A DNA stretch of 32,621 bases from Hyphomicrobiales bacterium (GCA_900472605.1 UCJD01000048.1:18484-51104), one strand, 5' to 3'; shown: positions 20,157 to 27,836, numbered from the stretch's first letter. Numbers and translations: made by a program. The notes: generated by a model from the letters alone, not told the origin.

Positions 20157-21269
20157 TCAAAGGGCAAGGCGGGAACGCTGGCGCAGCAGGATCCAGAGAA
20201 AGAACGGGCCGCCAACGGCCGCGGTGATGATGCCGATCGGCAGTTCGGCGGGCGCGACGATGGTACGGGCTATAACGTCGGCAAAGATCAGCAGCGAGCC
20301 GCCGAGCAGGGCCGAGGCCGGCAGGAGATAGCGGTGGTCCGGGCCGATCGCCATTCTGAGCACATGCGGCACAACGATGCCGACAAAGCCGATGCCGCCG
20401 CTGACGGCAACCGATGCGCCCGTGGCGGCCGCGACGGTGACGATGGCGATATTCTTCAGCCGCTGGACGGGAATGCCCATGTGGAAGGCGGCGGCTTCGC
20501 CGAGCGTGATGGCGTTCAGCCCCTTGGCGAGGAAGGGGACGACGATGAAGGACAGAAGGATGATCGGGCCGGCGGCGGCGATCTTGGTCCAGGTCGAGCC
20601 GGCGAGCGAGCCCATGCCCCAGAAGGTGAGGTCGCGCAACTGCTGGTCGTTGGCCATGTAGACGAGCAGGCCGGTCATGGCGCCGGCAAGCGAGCCGAGC
20701 GCGATGCCGGCAAGCAGCATGGTGGCGACGGACGTCTGGCCGTTGCTGGTGGCGATCCTGTAGAGAAGCAGCGTCGTGGCGAGGCCGCCGGCGAAGGCCG
20801 CGAGCGGAAGCGCGTAGATGCCGAGCAGGACGTAGAGCGGGGCGACAAAGCCGCCGCCGAGCACGATCATGACGACCGCGCCGAGGCCGGCGCCAGAGGA
20901 GACGCCGACGAGGCCGGGATCGGCCAGCGGGTTGCGGAACAGCCCCTGCATGACGGCGCCCGACACCGCCAGCGAGCCGCCGACAAGGAAACCGAGAATG
21001 GCGCGCGGCATGCGGATGTCGAAGATGATGATGCGGTCGCGCATGCTGAGCGCATCATCCGATCCGGCGACATTGGCGATCACGTCAAGGAAGGACGCAT
21101 CCGAGGCGCCCGTCGTGACCGAGAACAGCAACGACAGGACGGAACCGACCACCAGCAGCGCGATAACCGCCACTGCCAGCAACGAGCGATCGCCGGCCCG
21201 GTGACGCTCACGCATCCCCGAGGCTGAAAACACGATGCGACGTCCGTCCATGTCGTTCAGTACCGCCAC
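20157..21269 (-). CDS. hmuU: haemin ABC importer permease HmuU (FecCD family)
   Basis: Inner-membrane permease of the haem importer, 370 aa, with about ten hydrophobic segments of the FecCD/BtuC fold. Recognisable family blocks are RMPRAILGFLVGGSLAVSGAVMQGLFRNPLADPGLVGVSSGAGLGAV and GFVGIVVPHVLRMAIGPDHRYLLPASALLGG. The start is GTG at 21269 with GGGGG six bases upstream, two bases after the hmuT stop; ATG 21251 is less well placed. The N-terminal 30 residues are cytoplasmic and Arg-rich. Confidence 0.95.
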   Translation of the reverse strand: MAVLNDMDGRRIVFSASGMRERHRAGDRSLLAVAVIALLVVGSVLSLLFSVTTGASDASFLDVIANVAGSDDALSMRDRIIIFDIRMPRAILGFLVGGSLAVSGAVMQGLFRNPLADPGLVGVSSGAGLGAVVMIVLGGGFVAPLYVLLGIYALPLAAFAGGLATTLLLYRIATSNGQTSVATMLLAGIALGSLAGAMTGLLVYMANDQQLRDLTFWGMGSLAGSTWTKIAAAGPIILLSFIVVPFLAKGLNAITLGEAAAFHMGIPVQRLKNIAIVTVAAATGASVAVSGGIGFVGIVVPHVLRMAIGPDHRYLLPASALLGGSLLIFADVIARTIVAPAELPIGIITAAVGGPFFLWILLRQRSRLAL

Positions 21270-21271
21270 GT

Positions 21272-22174
21272 TCAGCCCCCGTAGATCGCCTTGGTGAGGT
21301 CGCGAACGGCGCTTGCGGTGCGCGGCCCGAAGCCGAGCAGGTGCAGGCCATCCATGCGGATGATCGCCTTGTTCTTCACGGCGGGGGTGAGTGCCAGCGC
21401 CGGCTGCTTCATCAGGTCCTCGTTCTTGGTGCCTGCACCATCACCGCGGTTCATCATCAAGATGACATCTGGCTTGGCTTCGATGATCGCCTCATCCGTC
21501 AGCGGCTTGTAGCCCGGGAAGGTGCCGACCGCGTTGACCAGTCCCGACAGCTTGATGATGCCGTCAGCTGCCGTTCCGGTGCCCGAAGCCATGATCTTGC
21601 CGCCCTGCATGCTGAGGATGAAGAGAACGCGCTTGCGCTCTCCTTCCGGATGCTTGGCAGCGTCTGAAATCGCGGCGTCGAGATCGGTCGCGACCTGCTT
21701 GTGCAGTTCGGCCGCCTTTGGCTCGACACCAAGGAGCGCGCCGACCTTGTCGATCTTGGCGAGGATGCCGTCGCGCGTATAGGCGTTCGGTACCGTCTCG
21801 AAGGGGACGCTGGCGCTGCGCAGCACCGTCAGCGCTTCCGGCGGGCCGGAACCTTCGACGGCGACGATCGCGGTCGGGTTCATGGCGAGGATGTTTTCGG
21901 GTGACAGCGCGCGCATGTAGCCGACATCGGGCAGCTTCAGCGCTTGCTCGGGAAACAGGCTGGTCGTATCGCGGGCGATCAGGTGCTTTTCTTCGCCGAG
22001 CGCGTAGATAATCTCGGTGAGGTCGCCGCCGATCGAGATCAGGCGAGTGCTGTCGATCTTGTCTTCTGCGTGCACAACAGGCGAGAAGGCGAGCAGCGAG
22101 GCTGCCAGCGACAGGGCCAGGAGGCCCCGCAGCACGGACGTCTTATGGAATGAACCGCGATCGTGGTTCGACAT
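21272..22174 (-). CDS. hmuT: periplasmic haemin-binding protein HmuT
   Basis: Substrate-binding protein of the haem importer, 300 aa, class III helical-backbone fold. A signal peptide (SVLRGLLALSLAASLLAFSPVVHA) is cut before EDKID. The mature start RLISIGGDLTEIIYALGEEKHLIARDTTSLFPEQALKLPDVGYMRALSPENILAMNPTAIV is the classical HmuT/ShuT block, with the Tyr of VGYMR as the probable haem ligand. ATG 22174 is chosen because AAGGAG lies six bases before it; the ATG at 22180 touches the same AAGGAG. Confidence 0.95.
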   Translation of the reverse strand: MSNHDRGSFHKTSVLRGLLALSLAASLLAFSPVVHAEDKIDSTRLISIGGDLTEIIYALGEEKHLIARDTTSLFPEQALKLPDVGYMRALSPENILAMNPTAIVAVEGSGPPEALTVLRSASVPFETVPNAYTRDGILAKIDKVGALLGVEPKAAELHKQVATDLDAAISDAAKHPEGERKRVLFILSMQGGKIMASGTGTAADGIIKLSGLVNAVGTFPGYKPLTDEAIIEAKPDVILMMNRGDGAGTKNEDLMKQPALALTPAVKNKAIIRMDGLHLLGFGPRTASAVRDLTKAIYGG

Positions 22175-22190
22175 CGTCATCTCCTTCGGC

Positions 22191-23240
22191 TTACGCCGCA
22201 ACGCTGGTGGCCTTGGGCAGGCTTTCGACGATGTCGCGCCAGTCGGCGCGCTCCGCGGAGCCTTCGTGGCGCTTGCCGAAGAACTGGATGATCATTTCTC
22301 CATTGGCGCCGTAGACCTCGACAGAGGTGACATGACCATCCTTGGTCGGCTTGCGCACGGCCCAGGTCTCGGCGATGTGGTCCTGGCGCAGGTGCAGGTG
22401 GAAGGTCTCGTCGAGGATGTTGATCCACGGACCCATCGGCTGGATGTTGAAGATCGGGCCGGAGTGGATCTGGACGATGCCGTCATTGCCGACGAAGCAC
22501 ATGATCGGCAGGCCGGATTTCACCGAGGCGTGCATCATCTCTCCGGTCGCGGTGTTGTCGAGCTGCCAGGCGAAGTCGTCGCCAACAGTGCGCACGGCAG
22601 CCTGGCGGCCGATCTTCAGCTTGCGCAGCATGCCGAAGAATTCGTGCGTGTCGGTCATCTTGCTCCAGTGGTCGCGCAGCTCGTCCTTGGTGACGCTGCC
22701 GCTCTCGTCGGCCACCGTCTTGCTGTCGTCGGCGACGAAGTCCTGCGACTGGTCCTCGAGCTTCAGGTCGTTCACGATAGAGTGATAGGCCTCGACATTG
22801 GAGGTCGGGCGCAGGTGAACCTTGTGCACCGCCGTGCCGGCCTTGTCGAAATACTGGAGGCTCAGGCGCTCCTGATCGCCATCCTTCTTGGTCACCGCGA
22901 AGGCGTGGACCCAGCGACTGGGGAAGATGCGCAGGTCGATGTTCTCGCCGAGCACGATCGCGCCCTGGCCACCGGTCTTGATGTTCTCGTAGACACCGAT
23001 CTTTTCGTGAACGGCGCTCTCATTGCGCGACAGGGCCATGACTTCGCCGAGTTCGGCGACGCGTTCCAGGAGTTTCAGGGCGCTGCCGTCGATACGGGTG
23101 GCGGAAATGCCGACTTCGGCTGCAACGAGCGCTGCCTCCGATACGTTGAGCTGGGCGGCGATATCGCGCTCGCGCATCTTCGGATTTTCTGCGCGAAAAG
23201 CGCGAATGTCGGCCGGCGACGGCCTGGTGTTCTCGGTCAT
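22191..23240 (-). CDS. hmuS: haemin-degrading/haem-trafficking factor HmuS
   Basis: A cytoplasmic haem-binding protein of the HemS/ChuS/PhuS family that takes haem from the importer and degrades or hands it on. The 349-aa length and two repeated HemS-like halves fit the family; segments such as VMALSRNESAVHEKIGVYENI, RWVHAFAVTK and the second-half counterpart MCFVGNDGIVQIHSGPIFNI are visible. It follows hmuP by 10 bp and precedes hmuT by 16 bp. Confidence 0.95.
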   Translation of the reverse strand: MTENTRPSPADIRAFRAENPKMRERDIAAQLNVSEAALVAAEVGISATRIDGSALKLLERVAELGEVMALSRNESAVHEKIGVYENIKTGGQGAIVLGENIDLRIFPSRWVHAFAVTKKDGDQERLSLQYFDKAGTAVHKVHLRPTSNVEAYHSIVNDLKLEDQSQDFVADDSKTVADESGSVTKDELRDHWSKMTDTHEFFGMLRKLKIGRQAAVRTVGDDFAWQLDNTATGEMMHASVKSGLPIMCFVGNDGIVQIHSGPIFNIQPMGPWINILDETFHLHLRQDHIAETWAVRKPTKDGHVTSVEVYGANGEMIIQFFGKRHEGSAERADWRDIVESLPKATSVAA

Positions 23241-23250
23241 GTCTCTACCC

Positions 23251-23433
23251 CTATTTATTCAGAATTAGCTTGCCCTGGCGGGTGATTTTCATGCGGTACA
23301 GAGCGCCGTCGTGGCGAATGACGATCTCATTGGCACCGCGAAAAATCTCGCTGCTCTCCAGGATTCGGACGTCGGCCACGGCGTCGCGCGCCAACAGCGT
23401 TTGCTTCAGTGTGTCCGGCTTCTCGACCATCAT
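23251..23433 (-). CDS. hmuP: HemP/HmuP haem-uptake regulator
   Basis: A 60-aa HemP/HmuP-family protein. The conserved C-terminal block is DVRILESSEIFRGANEIVIRHDGALYRMKITRQGKLILNK. In rhizobia HmuP acts as a co-activator of haem-receptor gene expression. First gene of the operon; start at 23433 (or the next ATG, 23430), with only a weak ribosome-binding site. The iron-responsive operator lies about 60-75 bp upstream. The TonB-dependent receptor gene (hmuR) is not in this window. Confidence 0.93.
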   Translation of the reverse strand: MMVEKPDTLKQTLLARDAVADVRILESSEIFRGANEIVIRHDGALYRMKITRQGKLILNK

Positions 23434-23494
23434 TTCGTTGGCTTTTTTGCTTCTTTAGGTGGGCTAAAAGTGCCCCTGCGACCTACAATTATCT

Positions 23495-23509
23495 TGACTC
23501 TCATAGTCA
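23495..23509. promoter_or_regulatory. iron-responsive operator (RirA box) between hmuP and the tonB-side operon
   Basis: TGACTCTCATAGTCA has the TGA-N9-TCA pattern of rhizobial iron-responsive operators recognised by RirA. Leftward it overlaps a plausible hmu promoter (-10 GATAAT at 23493-23488). Rightward it overlaps TTGACT-N17-TTAAAG, a possible promoter for the secreted protein and tonB. One box may therefore repress both directions when iron is plentiful. Confidence 0.75.
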
Positions 23510-23575
23510 TCATTTTTTAAAGACGCAATAGCGGACATTGTAAGTCAAGTTTCAGAATTTCAGTGGAGAGACGTC

Positions 23576-24034
23576 ATGATAGTCACGAGGCCGGTCACAC
23601 GATTTGCAACGCTTTTGGCTGCCGGCTCTCTGGTGCTGACGGGCGTCGTTCAGGCCTACGCGCAGGAGCCCGCCGCGGCCGCTGCGCCGAAGGCAGCGCT
23701 TGATGTGGAGCTGAACGCTCTGGCTCCCTCGCAGAAGGGCTGCATGATGACCTTCGTTGCGCTGAACACATTGCCTCAGGACATCGCCAAGGTCTCCTTC
23801 GAGCTCGCCTTCTTCAACGACAAGAACGCTGTCGACAAGATCACCGTTCTCGACTTCCGCGACCTGCCGCAGGGCAAGAAGCGGGTGCGGCAGTTCGATA
23901 TGCCGAATGTGAAGTGCGAGGCAGTGACGCGGGTGCTGATCAACGACACGCCGGCCTGCGAAGGCCCCGGCAAGGGCGAGTGCATGAAGGGTCTGGTGAC
24001 CCGCTCCCAAGTTTCCGTTCCTTTCGAAGGTTGA
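23576..24034 (+). CDS. secreted protein of unknown function upstream of tonB
   Basis: A 152-aa protein with a signal peptide (RFATLLAAGSLVLTGVVQAYA, cut before QEPAAAA) and an Ala/Pro linker. The mature domain, about residues 40-150, looks beta-rich and has cysteines in KGCMMTF, VKCEAV, PACEGP and GECMKG, compatible with two periplasmic disulfides. I recall similar proteins next to tonB in rhizobia but give no function. It lies 57 bp before tonB, separated by a GC-rich hairpin, and downstream of the iron-responsive operator, so a role in haem or iron uptake is plausible. Confidence 0.8.
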   Translation: MIVTRPVTRFATLLAAGSLVLTGVVQAYAQEPAAAAAPKAALDVELNALAPSQKGCMMTFVALNTLPQDIAKVSFELAFFNDKNAVDKITVLDFRDLPQGKKRVRQFDMPNVKCEAVTRVLINDTPACEGPGKGECMKGLVTRSQVSVPFEG

Positions 24035-24039
24035 GTGAC

Positions 24040-24059
24040 GGCCGGGGTTAGCCCCGGCC
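24040..24059 (+). terminator. GC-rich hairpin between the secreted protein gene and tonB
   Basis: GGCCGGGG (24040-24047) and CCCCGGCC (24052-24059) pair perfectly around TTAG, followed by TCTTCC, a poor U-tract. It may be a partial terminator that lowers tonB expression relative to the upstream gene, or an mRNA-stabilising hairpin. Confidence 0.5.
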
Positions 24060-24090
24060 TCTTCCGTTGCAGCGGTACAAGGCATCCAAA

Positions 24091-25395
24091 ATGGTGGTTT
24101 CAGCGAGATCAAAGGCGAGACAGGTTCTCTTCGACGAGGCGGTCGCCGATGGCGGTGTGAACGACAACAATCCAGGCATGCATCCCGGCCACGAGTTGTC
24201 CGATCTGCGCAACGTGGCGCGCCAGCCGGCCACAGAGGCTGTCCTCCATTATACGCGCCAGGCACAGATCTCGTCCTTCCCGCAGGATCCACGCAGCGCG
24301 AGCAACGGCCATGCCGCGGCACCGCTGATGGATGCGAGCGTCGAGGTGCCGGCGGCCACCCAGCCACATCGCGGCAAGCTCGGCGTGACGGCTGCCTGCA
24401 TTGGCTCTTTCATTTTTCATAGCGTGCTCGCCATCGCGCTGATCGTCGGCGTCGTCGTTACCCCCGAGCAGCCGGAGGAAGAGGCGGGCGAGACGGTGAG
24501 CGTGATCATGCTCGGTGATTCCGATCTCGACCAGGCATCGGCGGGCGATGAGAAGTCCGAGCCGCAGCCGGAAGAGATCGTGGCGGAAGAGGTGCAGCCG
24601 GAGGTTGCTCAGCAGCCGACAGAGGTTCAGCCGGACGCGCAGCCGGTCGATCCCCAGCCTGTCGCGCCGACGCAGGAAGTGACACGCGTCTCTCCCGAGA
24701 ACATGACGGCGGTCGAGCCGGAAGTGCTGACGTCGCAGGTGCCGGCAGAGACATCCGTGGTTCAGCCGATGGCGACCGAGGTGCCGGCGCAGGTTCAGCC
24801 GGAGATCACTCCGACGACGCCCGTGACCCCTGATAACGTGGCGCCGGTTCAGCCGACCGAGACGGCGGAAATTCCGCCTGAGCCGGAAACCGTGCCGAAG
24901 CCCGATCCGAAGCCGGTTGCGCAGAAGCCTGTCGAAAAGCCGAAGCCGGTCGAAAAGAAGCAGCCGCCCAAGAAGGTGGTGACGCGTTCGGGCTCGGAGG
25001 GCGAGAACAAGCTGGATAGCCGACGCGGCGCATCGGATGGCATCGACCGGGCTTCCGACCAGGATTCGCGCAACGCCGGAAATCGCGGCGGCTCCGGCAG
25101 TGCGGCTGTCGCCAACTATCCGGGCAAAGTTCAGTCGAAAATCAGGCGCTCTGTTCGCGTGCCTTCCGAATACCGGCGGATAAATGCGGCGATGAGTGTT
25201 CGTATCCGGTTGAGCATCAACGGCTCCGGCGGCTTGAGCGGGCTATCGGTTGCGCGCAGTTCCGGCATTCCCGAACTTGATGCCGCCGTGGTCGATGGCG
25301 TTCGTCGCGCCGCGCCGTTCCCGCCGCTCCCTTCGGAATGGGGCAAGCCGGTCTGGACGTTCACCCAGGAAGTGCAGGTCACGACGGGTCGCTGA
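24091..25395 (+). CDS. tonB: energy transducer TonB
   Basis: Couples the inner-membrane proton gradient (through ExbB/ExbD) to outer-membrane TonB-dependent receptors, here probably for haem. The 434-aa protein has a long cytoplasmic N-terminus of about 98 residues, then one membrane segment (about 99-123) containing the TonB S-x3-H motif (S106-F-I-F-H110). A long Pro/Glu/Val/Gln-rich periplasmic spacer (about 125-310) has repeated EVQPE/VQP and EKPKP units. The C-terminal TonB domain (about 340-434) is IRLSINGSGGLSGLSVARSSGIPELDAAVVDGVRRAAPFPPLPSEW. Start ATG 24091 with AAGG upstream; the frame also has a TTG at 24067. No exbB/exbD in the window. Confidence 0.93.
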   Translation: MVVSARSKARQVLFDEAVADGGVNDNNPGMHPGHELSDLRNVARQPATEAVLHYTRQAQISSFPQDPRSASNGHAAAPLMDASVEVPAATQPHRGKLGVTAACIGSFIFHSVLAIALIVGVVVTPEQPEEEAGETVSVIMLGDSDLDQASAGDEKSEPQPEEIVAEEVQPEVAQQPTEVQPDAQPVDPQPVAPTQEVTRVSPENMTAVEPEVLTSQVPAETSVVQPMATEVPAQVQPEITPTTPVTPDNVAPVQPTETAEIPPEPETVPKPDPKPVAQKPVEKPKPVEKKQPPKKVVTRSGSEGENKLDSRRGASDGIDRASDQDSRNAGNRGGSGSAAVANYPGKVQSKIRRSVRVPSEYRRINAAMSVRIRLSINGSGGLSGLSVARSSGIPELDAAVVDGVRRAAPFPPLPSEWGKPVWTFTQEVQVTTGR

Positions 25396-25437
25396 CAGCA
25401 AGCGGCCGGACGATAAGGGCTGGCCGTTGATAAAATA

Positions 25438-25452
25438 TGATCAAAATAATCA
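25438..25452. promoter_or_regulatory. second iron-responsive operator (RirA box)
   Basis: TGATCAAAATAATCA again fits TGA-N9-TCA, in an AT-rich 147-bp gap 90 bp upstream of the DUF2325 gene. The flanks extend the symmetry (GTTGA to the left, TCAAC to the right). It suggests iron repression of the haem-monooxygenase operon that follows. Confidence 0.65.
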
Positions 25453-25542
25453 ACTTTATACTTTACTATAAAAATCAAGTTTACTAAGGTCCACCCACGC
25501 ACGCAGCGATCGTGTGCCGATCAATGAACGAACGGGTGGTCA

Positions 25543-25950
25543 ATGGCGCGTAAGGCGAAGAAGGGTTCTAACCGGGAAATCCGCGTGAGTGCGGATGCAA
25601 ATACGGTTGAGGAGACCTCCGGACGTTCCAAGCTCGATGGCCGCAGCTTCCTTTACGTCGGCGGACGCGACTGCCAGGTGGCGCATCTGCGGCAGATCGC
25701 CAGCAATTTCGGCGCCGAGCTGATCCATCACGATGGCGGACTTCGCGAGGCCGTGTCGCGCATCGATACGGTGCTTCCCTCGGTCGACTGCGTCTTCTGC
25801 CCCATCGACTGTATCAGCCATGATGCCTGCCTCAGGGTAAAGACCGGCTGCAAGAAGTTCGGCAAGACCTTCATTCCGCTCAGGAACGGCAGCAAGTCGA
25901 GCCTCGAGCGGGCGCTGACCACCATGAACGAACGAGATGCCGCCCGATGA
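25543..25950 (+). CDS. DUF2325 domain protein
   Basis: A 135-aa cytoplasmic protein. The N-terminus (ARKAKKGSNREIR) is basic. The DUF2325 domain (about 35-130) starts with SFLYVGGRDCQVAHLRQIASNFGAELIHHDGG, like a Rossmann-type strand-loop, and is rich in cysteines (DCQ, DCVFCPIDC, DACLRVKTGC), which could hold a metal or cluster. Function unknown. It leads a four-gene operon with 4-bp overlaps, behind an iron-responsive operator. Confidence 0.85.
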   Translation: MARKAKKGSNREIRVSADANTVEETSGRSKLDGRSFLYVGGRDCQVAHLRQIASNFGAELIHHDGGLREAVSRIDTVLPSVDCVFCPIDCISHDACLRVKTGCKKFGKTFIPLRNGSKSSLERALTTMNERDAAR

Positions 25951-26216
25951 GCGACAAGCGCCCGGAAGGGTATACGTTGATCGGCCTGCATAAGCTGGCC
26001 GCGCAGAATGGCGAAGGCATGGCGCCGGAACTCTATCAGTTGATGATGGAACGTCAGGAGCAGCGGGACTACTATCCCAATGTCGAGCAGTTTCCGATCT
26101 GGGAAGCGCGCATGCCGGGCGAATTGCCGGAAAAGCCGCTCGGGCGCGATGCGCTTGACGGCCGGAATGTGATAGCCTTCGAGGCTCCCGAAGCCGAGAG
26201 GAAACGCAAGGCGTGA
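25947..26216 (+). CDS. conserved hypothetical protein of the haem-degradation operon
   Basis: An 89-aa hydrophilic protein of no family known to me. It is Met/Glu/Pro-rich (ELYQLMMERQEQRDYYPNVEQFPIWEARMPGELPEKPLG) without signal peptide or membrane segment. Its ATG overlaps the DUF2325 stop by 4 bp (ATGA) and its own stop overlaps the next start by 4 bp, so it is translationally coupled on both sides, which argues for a real gene. Confidence 0.78.
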   Translation: MSDKRPEGYTLIGLHKLAAQNGEGMAPELYQLMMERQEQRDYYPNVEQFPIWEARMPGELPEKPLGRDALDGRNVIAFEAPEAERKRKA

Positions 26217-26539
26217 ATGTTCCCATGTTTATCGCGATGAACCGCTTCAAAGTATCGATCGGATCGGAAGCGGAATTCGAAAGCGTCTGGCGCAACCGCG
26301 ATTCCACCCTTTCGGAGGTTCCCGGGTTCGTCGAATTCCGGCTGCTGCGCGGCCGGGCGAATGCGGAGGAGGGCTATACGCTGTTTTCCTCGCACACGAT
26401 CTGGCGCAGCGAGGAAGATTTCCTCAACTGGACCAAGTCTGAGCAGTTCCGCGCCGCTCATCGCAATGCCGGCGACCGCAAGACGATGTACAAGGGGCCG
26501 CCCGTCTTCGAGGGTTTCCGGGTCGTGGACGGGATTTGA
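26213..26539 (+). CDS. IsdG/HmuQ-type haem-degrading monooxygenase (ABM domain)
   Basis: A 108-aa antibiotic-biosynthesis-monooxygenase-fold protein of the IsdG type, which opens haem to release iron. The expected catalytic triad can be placed at N10 (AMNRFKV), W73 (DFLNW) and H83 (FRAAH), with the family's ten-residue W-to-H spacing. The rhizobial counterparts are HmuQ/HmuD. GTG at 26213 overlaps the previous stop and has GAGAGGAA upstream; ATG 26225 (MFIAMNRF) is the alternative, and would shift the numbering by four. With HmuS it gives the cell two haem-handling proteins in this window. Confidence 0.87.
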   Translation: MNVPMFIAMNRFKVSIGSEAEFESVWRNRDSTLSEVPGFVEFRLLRGRANAEEGYTLFSSHTIWRSEEDFLNWTKSEQFRAAHRNAGDRKTMYKGPPVFEGFRVVDGI

Positions 26540-26542
26540 CCG

Positions 26543-26914
26543 ATGGTGGCTGACAATCCTGACCGTATCGAGGTCTTGCCCGTTCTGCCGTCGCTCGATA
26601 TCGGCAAGACGCTTTCCTTTTATCGCGGCCGGCTCGGATTCGAGACGATCGTCTATCAGGACAAGGATTATCTGATCCTGCGTCGTGACGAGATGGAGCT
26701 GCATTTCTGGCTGACGGACGACCGATCGCTCTGCGAGCGCACATCCGTCTACCTGCGCGGCGGCGGCATCGGCGCGCTTCACGCGGAATACAAGGCGCGC
26801 GGCGTCGAGAGGCTCAGCGACATGGCTGTCCGGCCGTGGAACATGGAAGAGTTCTATATCCACGATCCGCATGGAAACCTGCTACGCTTCGGGCGGATTC
26901 CGCAGCCGGCATAA
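26543..26914 (+). CDS. VOC-family (glyoxalase/bleomycin resistance fold) protein
   Basis: A 123-aa vicinal oxygen chelate protein: VLPVLPSLDIGKTLSFYRGRLGFETIVYQDKDYLILRRDEMELHFW and EEFYIHDPHGNLLRFGRI are the typical paired beta-alpha-beta modules. Bleomycin-resistance-like members bind ligands without catalysis, others are metal enzymes; possible ligands here are H54 (ELHFW) and E106 (MEEFYIHD region). It starts three bases after the haem monooxygenase stop, so it belongs to the same operon and is followed by a terminator. Its role there is unknown. Confidence 0.85.
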   Translation: MVADNPDRIEVLPVLPSLDIGKTLSFYRGRLGFETIVYQDKDYLILRRDEMELHFWLTDDRSLCERTSVYLRGGGIGALHAEYKARGVERLSDMAVRPWNMEEFYIHDPHGNLLRFGRIPQPA

Positions 26915-26937
26915 GCCGGTTATTCCCGGCTATTTTA
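26914..26937 (+). terminator. terminator between the VOC gene and DUF423
   Basis: AGCCGG (26914-26919) and CCGGCT (26926-26931) pair around TTATTC, followed by ATTTTAT. It sits between convergent genes and overlaps the last bases of both. Confidence 0.6.
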
Positions 26938-27309
26938 TCCGGCGCGGTTGCGGAAGAAGGCGCCGGCGGCGATCGCCAGCCAGCCGAACATCATGGCGAA
27001 GCCGCCCGTGGGCGCCGCCATCGGAAACAGGCTCGACCCCGCAAAACGAAGCGTCACCAGATCCCCGGAAAAGAGCAGCGTGCCGACGCCCATAAGGAGC
27101 CCGGCGAGCCATGCGGTCTTTAGCTTTTCGCCAGCCAATGCCAGTGCCAAGAGAGCAGGGGCGTGGGCGATGCACATGGCGGATGCCGAGGCCAAGAAGT
27201 GCCCGTCACCGTCGAGATGTGCGGCTGCGGCGGCCAGCGCCACGCCGGCAAAGCCAAACAGGCCGGAGAACGCCAGGAAGAGCGGCGAGAAGCGCTGATT
27301 GAGCGTCAT
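26935..27309 (-). CDS. DUF423 membrane protein
   Basis: A 124-aa inner-membrane protein with four hydrophobic segments. The family pattern is clear: FLAFSGLFGFAGVALAAAAAH near the N-terminus and GTLLFSGDLVTLRF...MAAPTGGFAMMFGWLAIAAGAFF at the C-terminus. Function unknown. The ATG at 27309 gives the usual DUF423 length. It follows the truncated haemoglobin gene by 10 bp on the same strand. Confidence 0.9.
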   Translation of the reverse strand: MTLNQRFSPLFLAFSGLFGFAGVALAAAAAHLDGDGHFLASASAMCIAHAPALLALALAGEKLKTAWLAGLLMGVGTLLFSGDLVTLRFAGSSLFPMAAPTGGFAMMFGWLAIAAGAFFRNRAG

Positions 27310-27319
27310 TGGGTGAGGC

Positions 27320-27709
27320 CTATTGCTTGTTCTGCATGTGATCGGCCAGCCGTTCGATCGGTGGCAGGATGATCTCTCGCAGCTTCGGATTCGGAACGGT
27401 TTCCTCCAGCGCCCGGCGGAAGCACAGCAGCCATTCGTCGCGTTCGACGGGGCCGATCTCGGCGATGAAGTGGCGGCTTCGCAGGCGCGGATGGCCGTAT
27501 TTCTCAACGTAAACAGGCGGGCCGCCGAGATAGCCGGTGAGGTATTCGTAGAATTTGGCTTCGCTGCCTTCGAGCGCCGGCGGGTGGACCGCGCGGACGT
27601 GGCTCGCCTCCGGCAGCGTGTCCATCAGCTCGTAGAAACGATGCGACAAAGCCCGGATCGTGGCGTCGCCGCCGACGGCCTCGTAAAGTGTAATCGTGCT
27701 CTCGCTCAC
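27320..27709 (-). CDS. group II truncated haemoglobin
   Basis: A 129-aa haem protein of the trHbO/YjbI class, binding O2 and probably dealing with NO, peroxide or low oxygen. By alignment to Mycobacterium trHbO, Y26 is B10, H80 (LRSRHF) is the proximal F8 histidine and W93 (RDEWLLC) is the group II G8 tryptophan; the GHPRLRSRH block is diagnostic. The CD1 position appears to be His (AVHP) where trHbO has Tyr. GTG at 27709 with GAGGAG upstream is the start. Divergent from tetR. Confidence 0.93.
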   Translation of the reverse strand: MSESTITLYEAVGGDATIRALSHRFYELMDTLPEASHVRAVHPPALEGSEAKFYEYLTGYLGGPPVYVEKYGHPRLRSRHFIAEIGPVERDEWLLCFRRALEETVPNPKLREIILPPIERLADHMQNKQ

Positions 27710-27836
27710 GGCGCGGCTCCTCACAGCTTGCCCCTTCATGCACCGCCGTAGCCTCAATCGCAACCAATACCAGCAGCACCAAGCGCGACATTTCGCGCCA
27801 GCTGCCGCTGCTGGCACCTCTCGCCATCTTGACAAA

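Noticed and set aside
19374..21227. 617-codon rightward frame
   Set aside because: Antisense across hmuV and hmuU; Gly/Asp/Glu/Arg-rich with no domain.
22017..23285. 422-codon rightward frame
   Set aside because: Antisense across hmuT and hmuS, spanning two genes.
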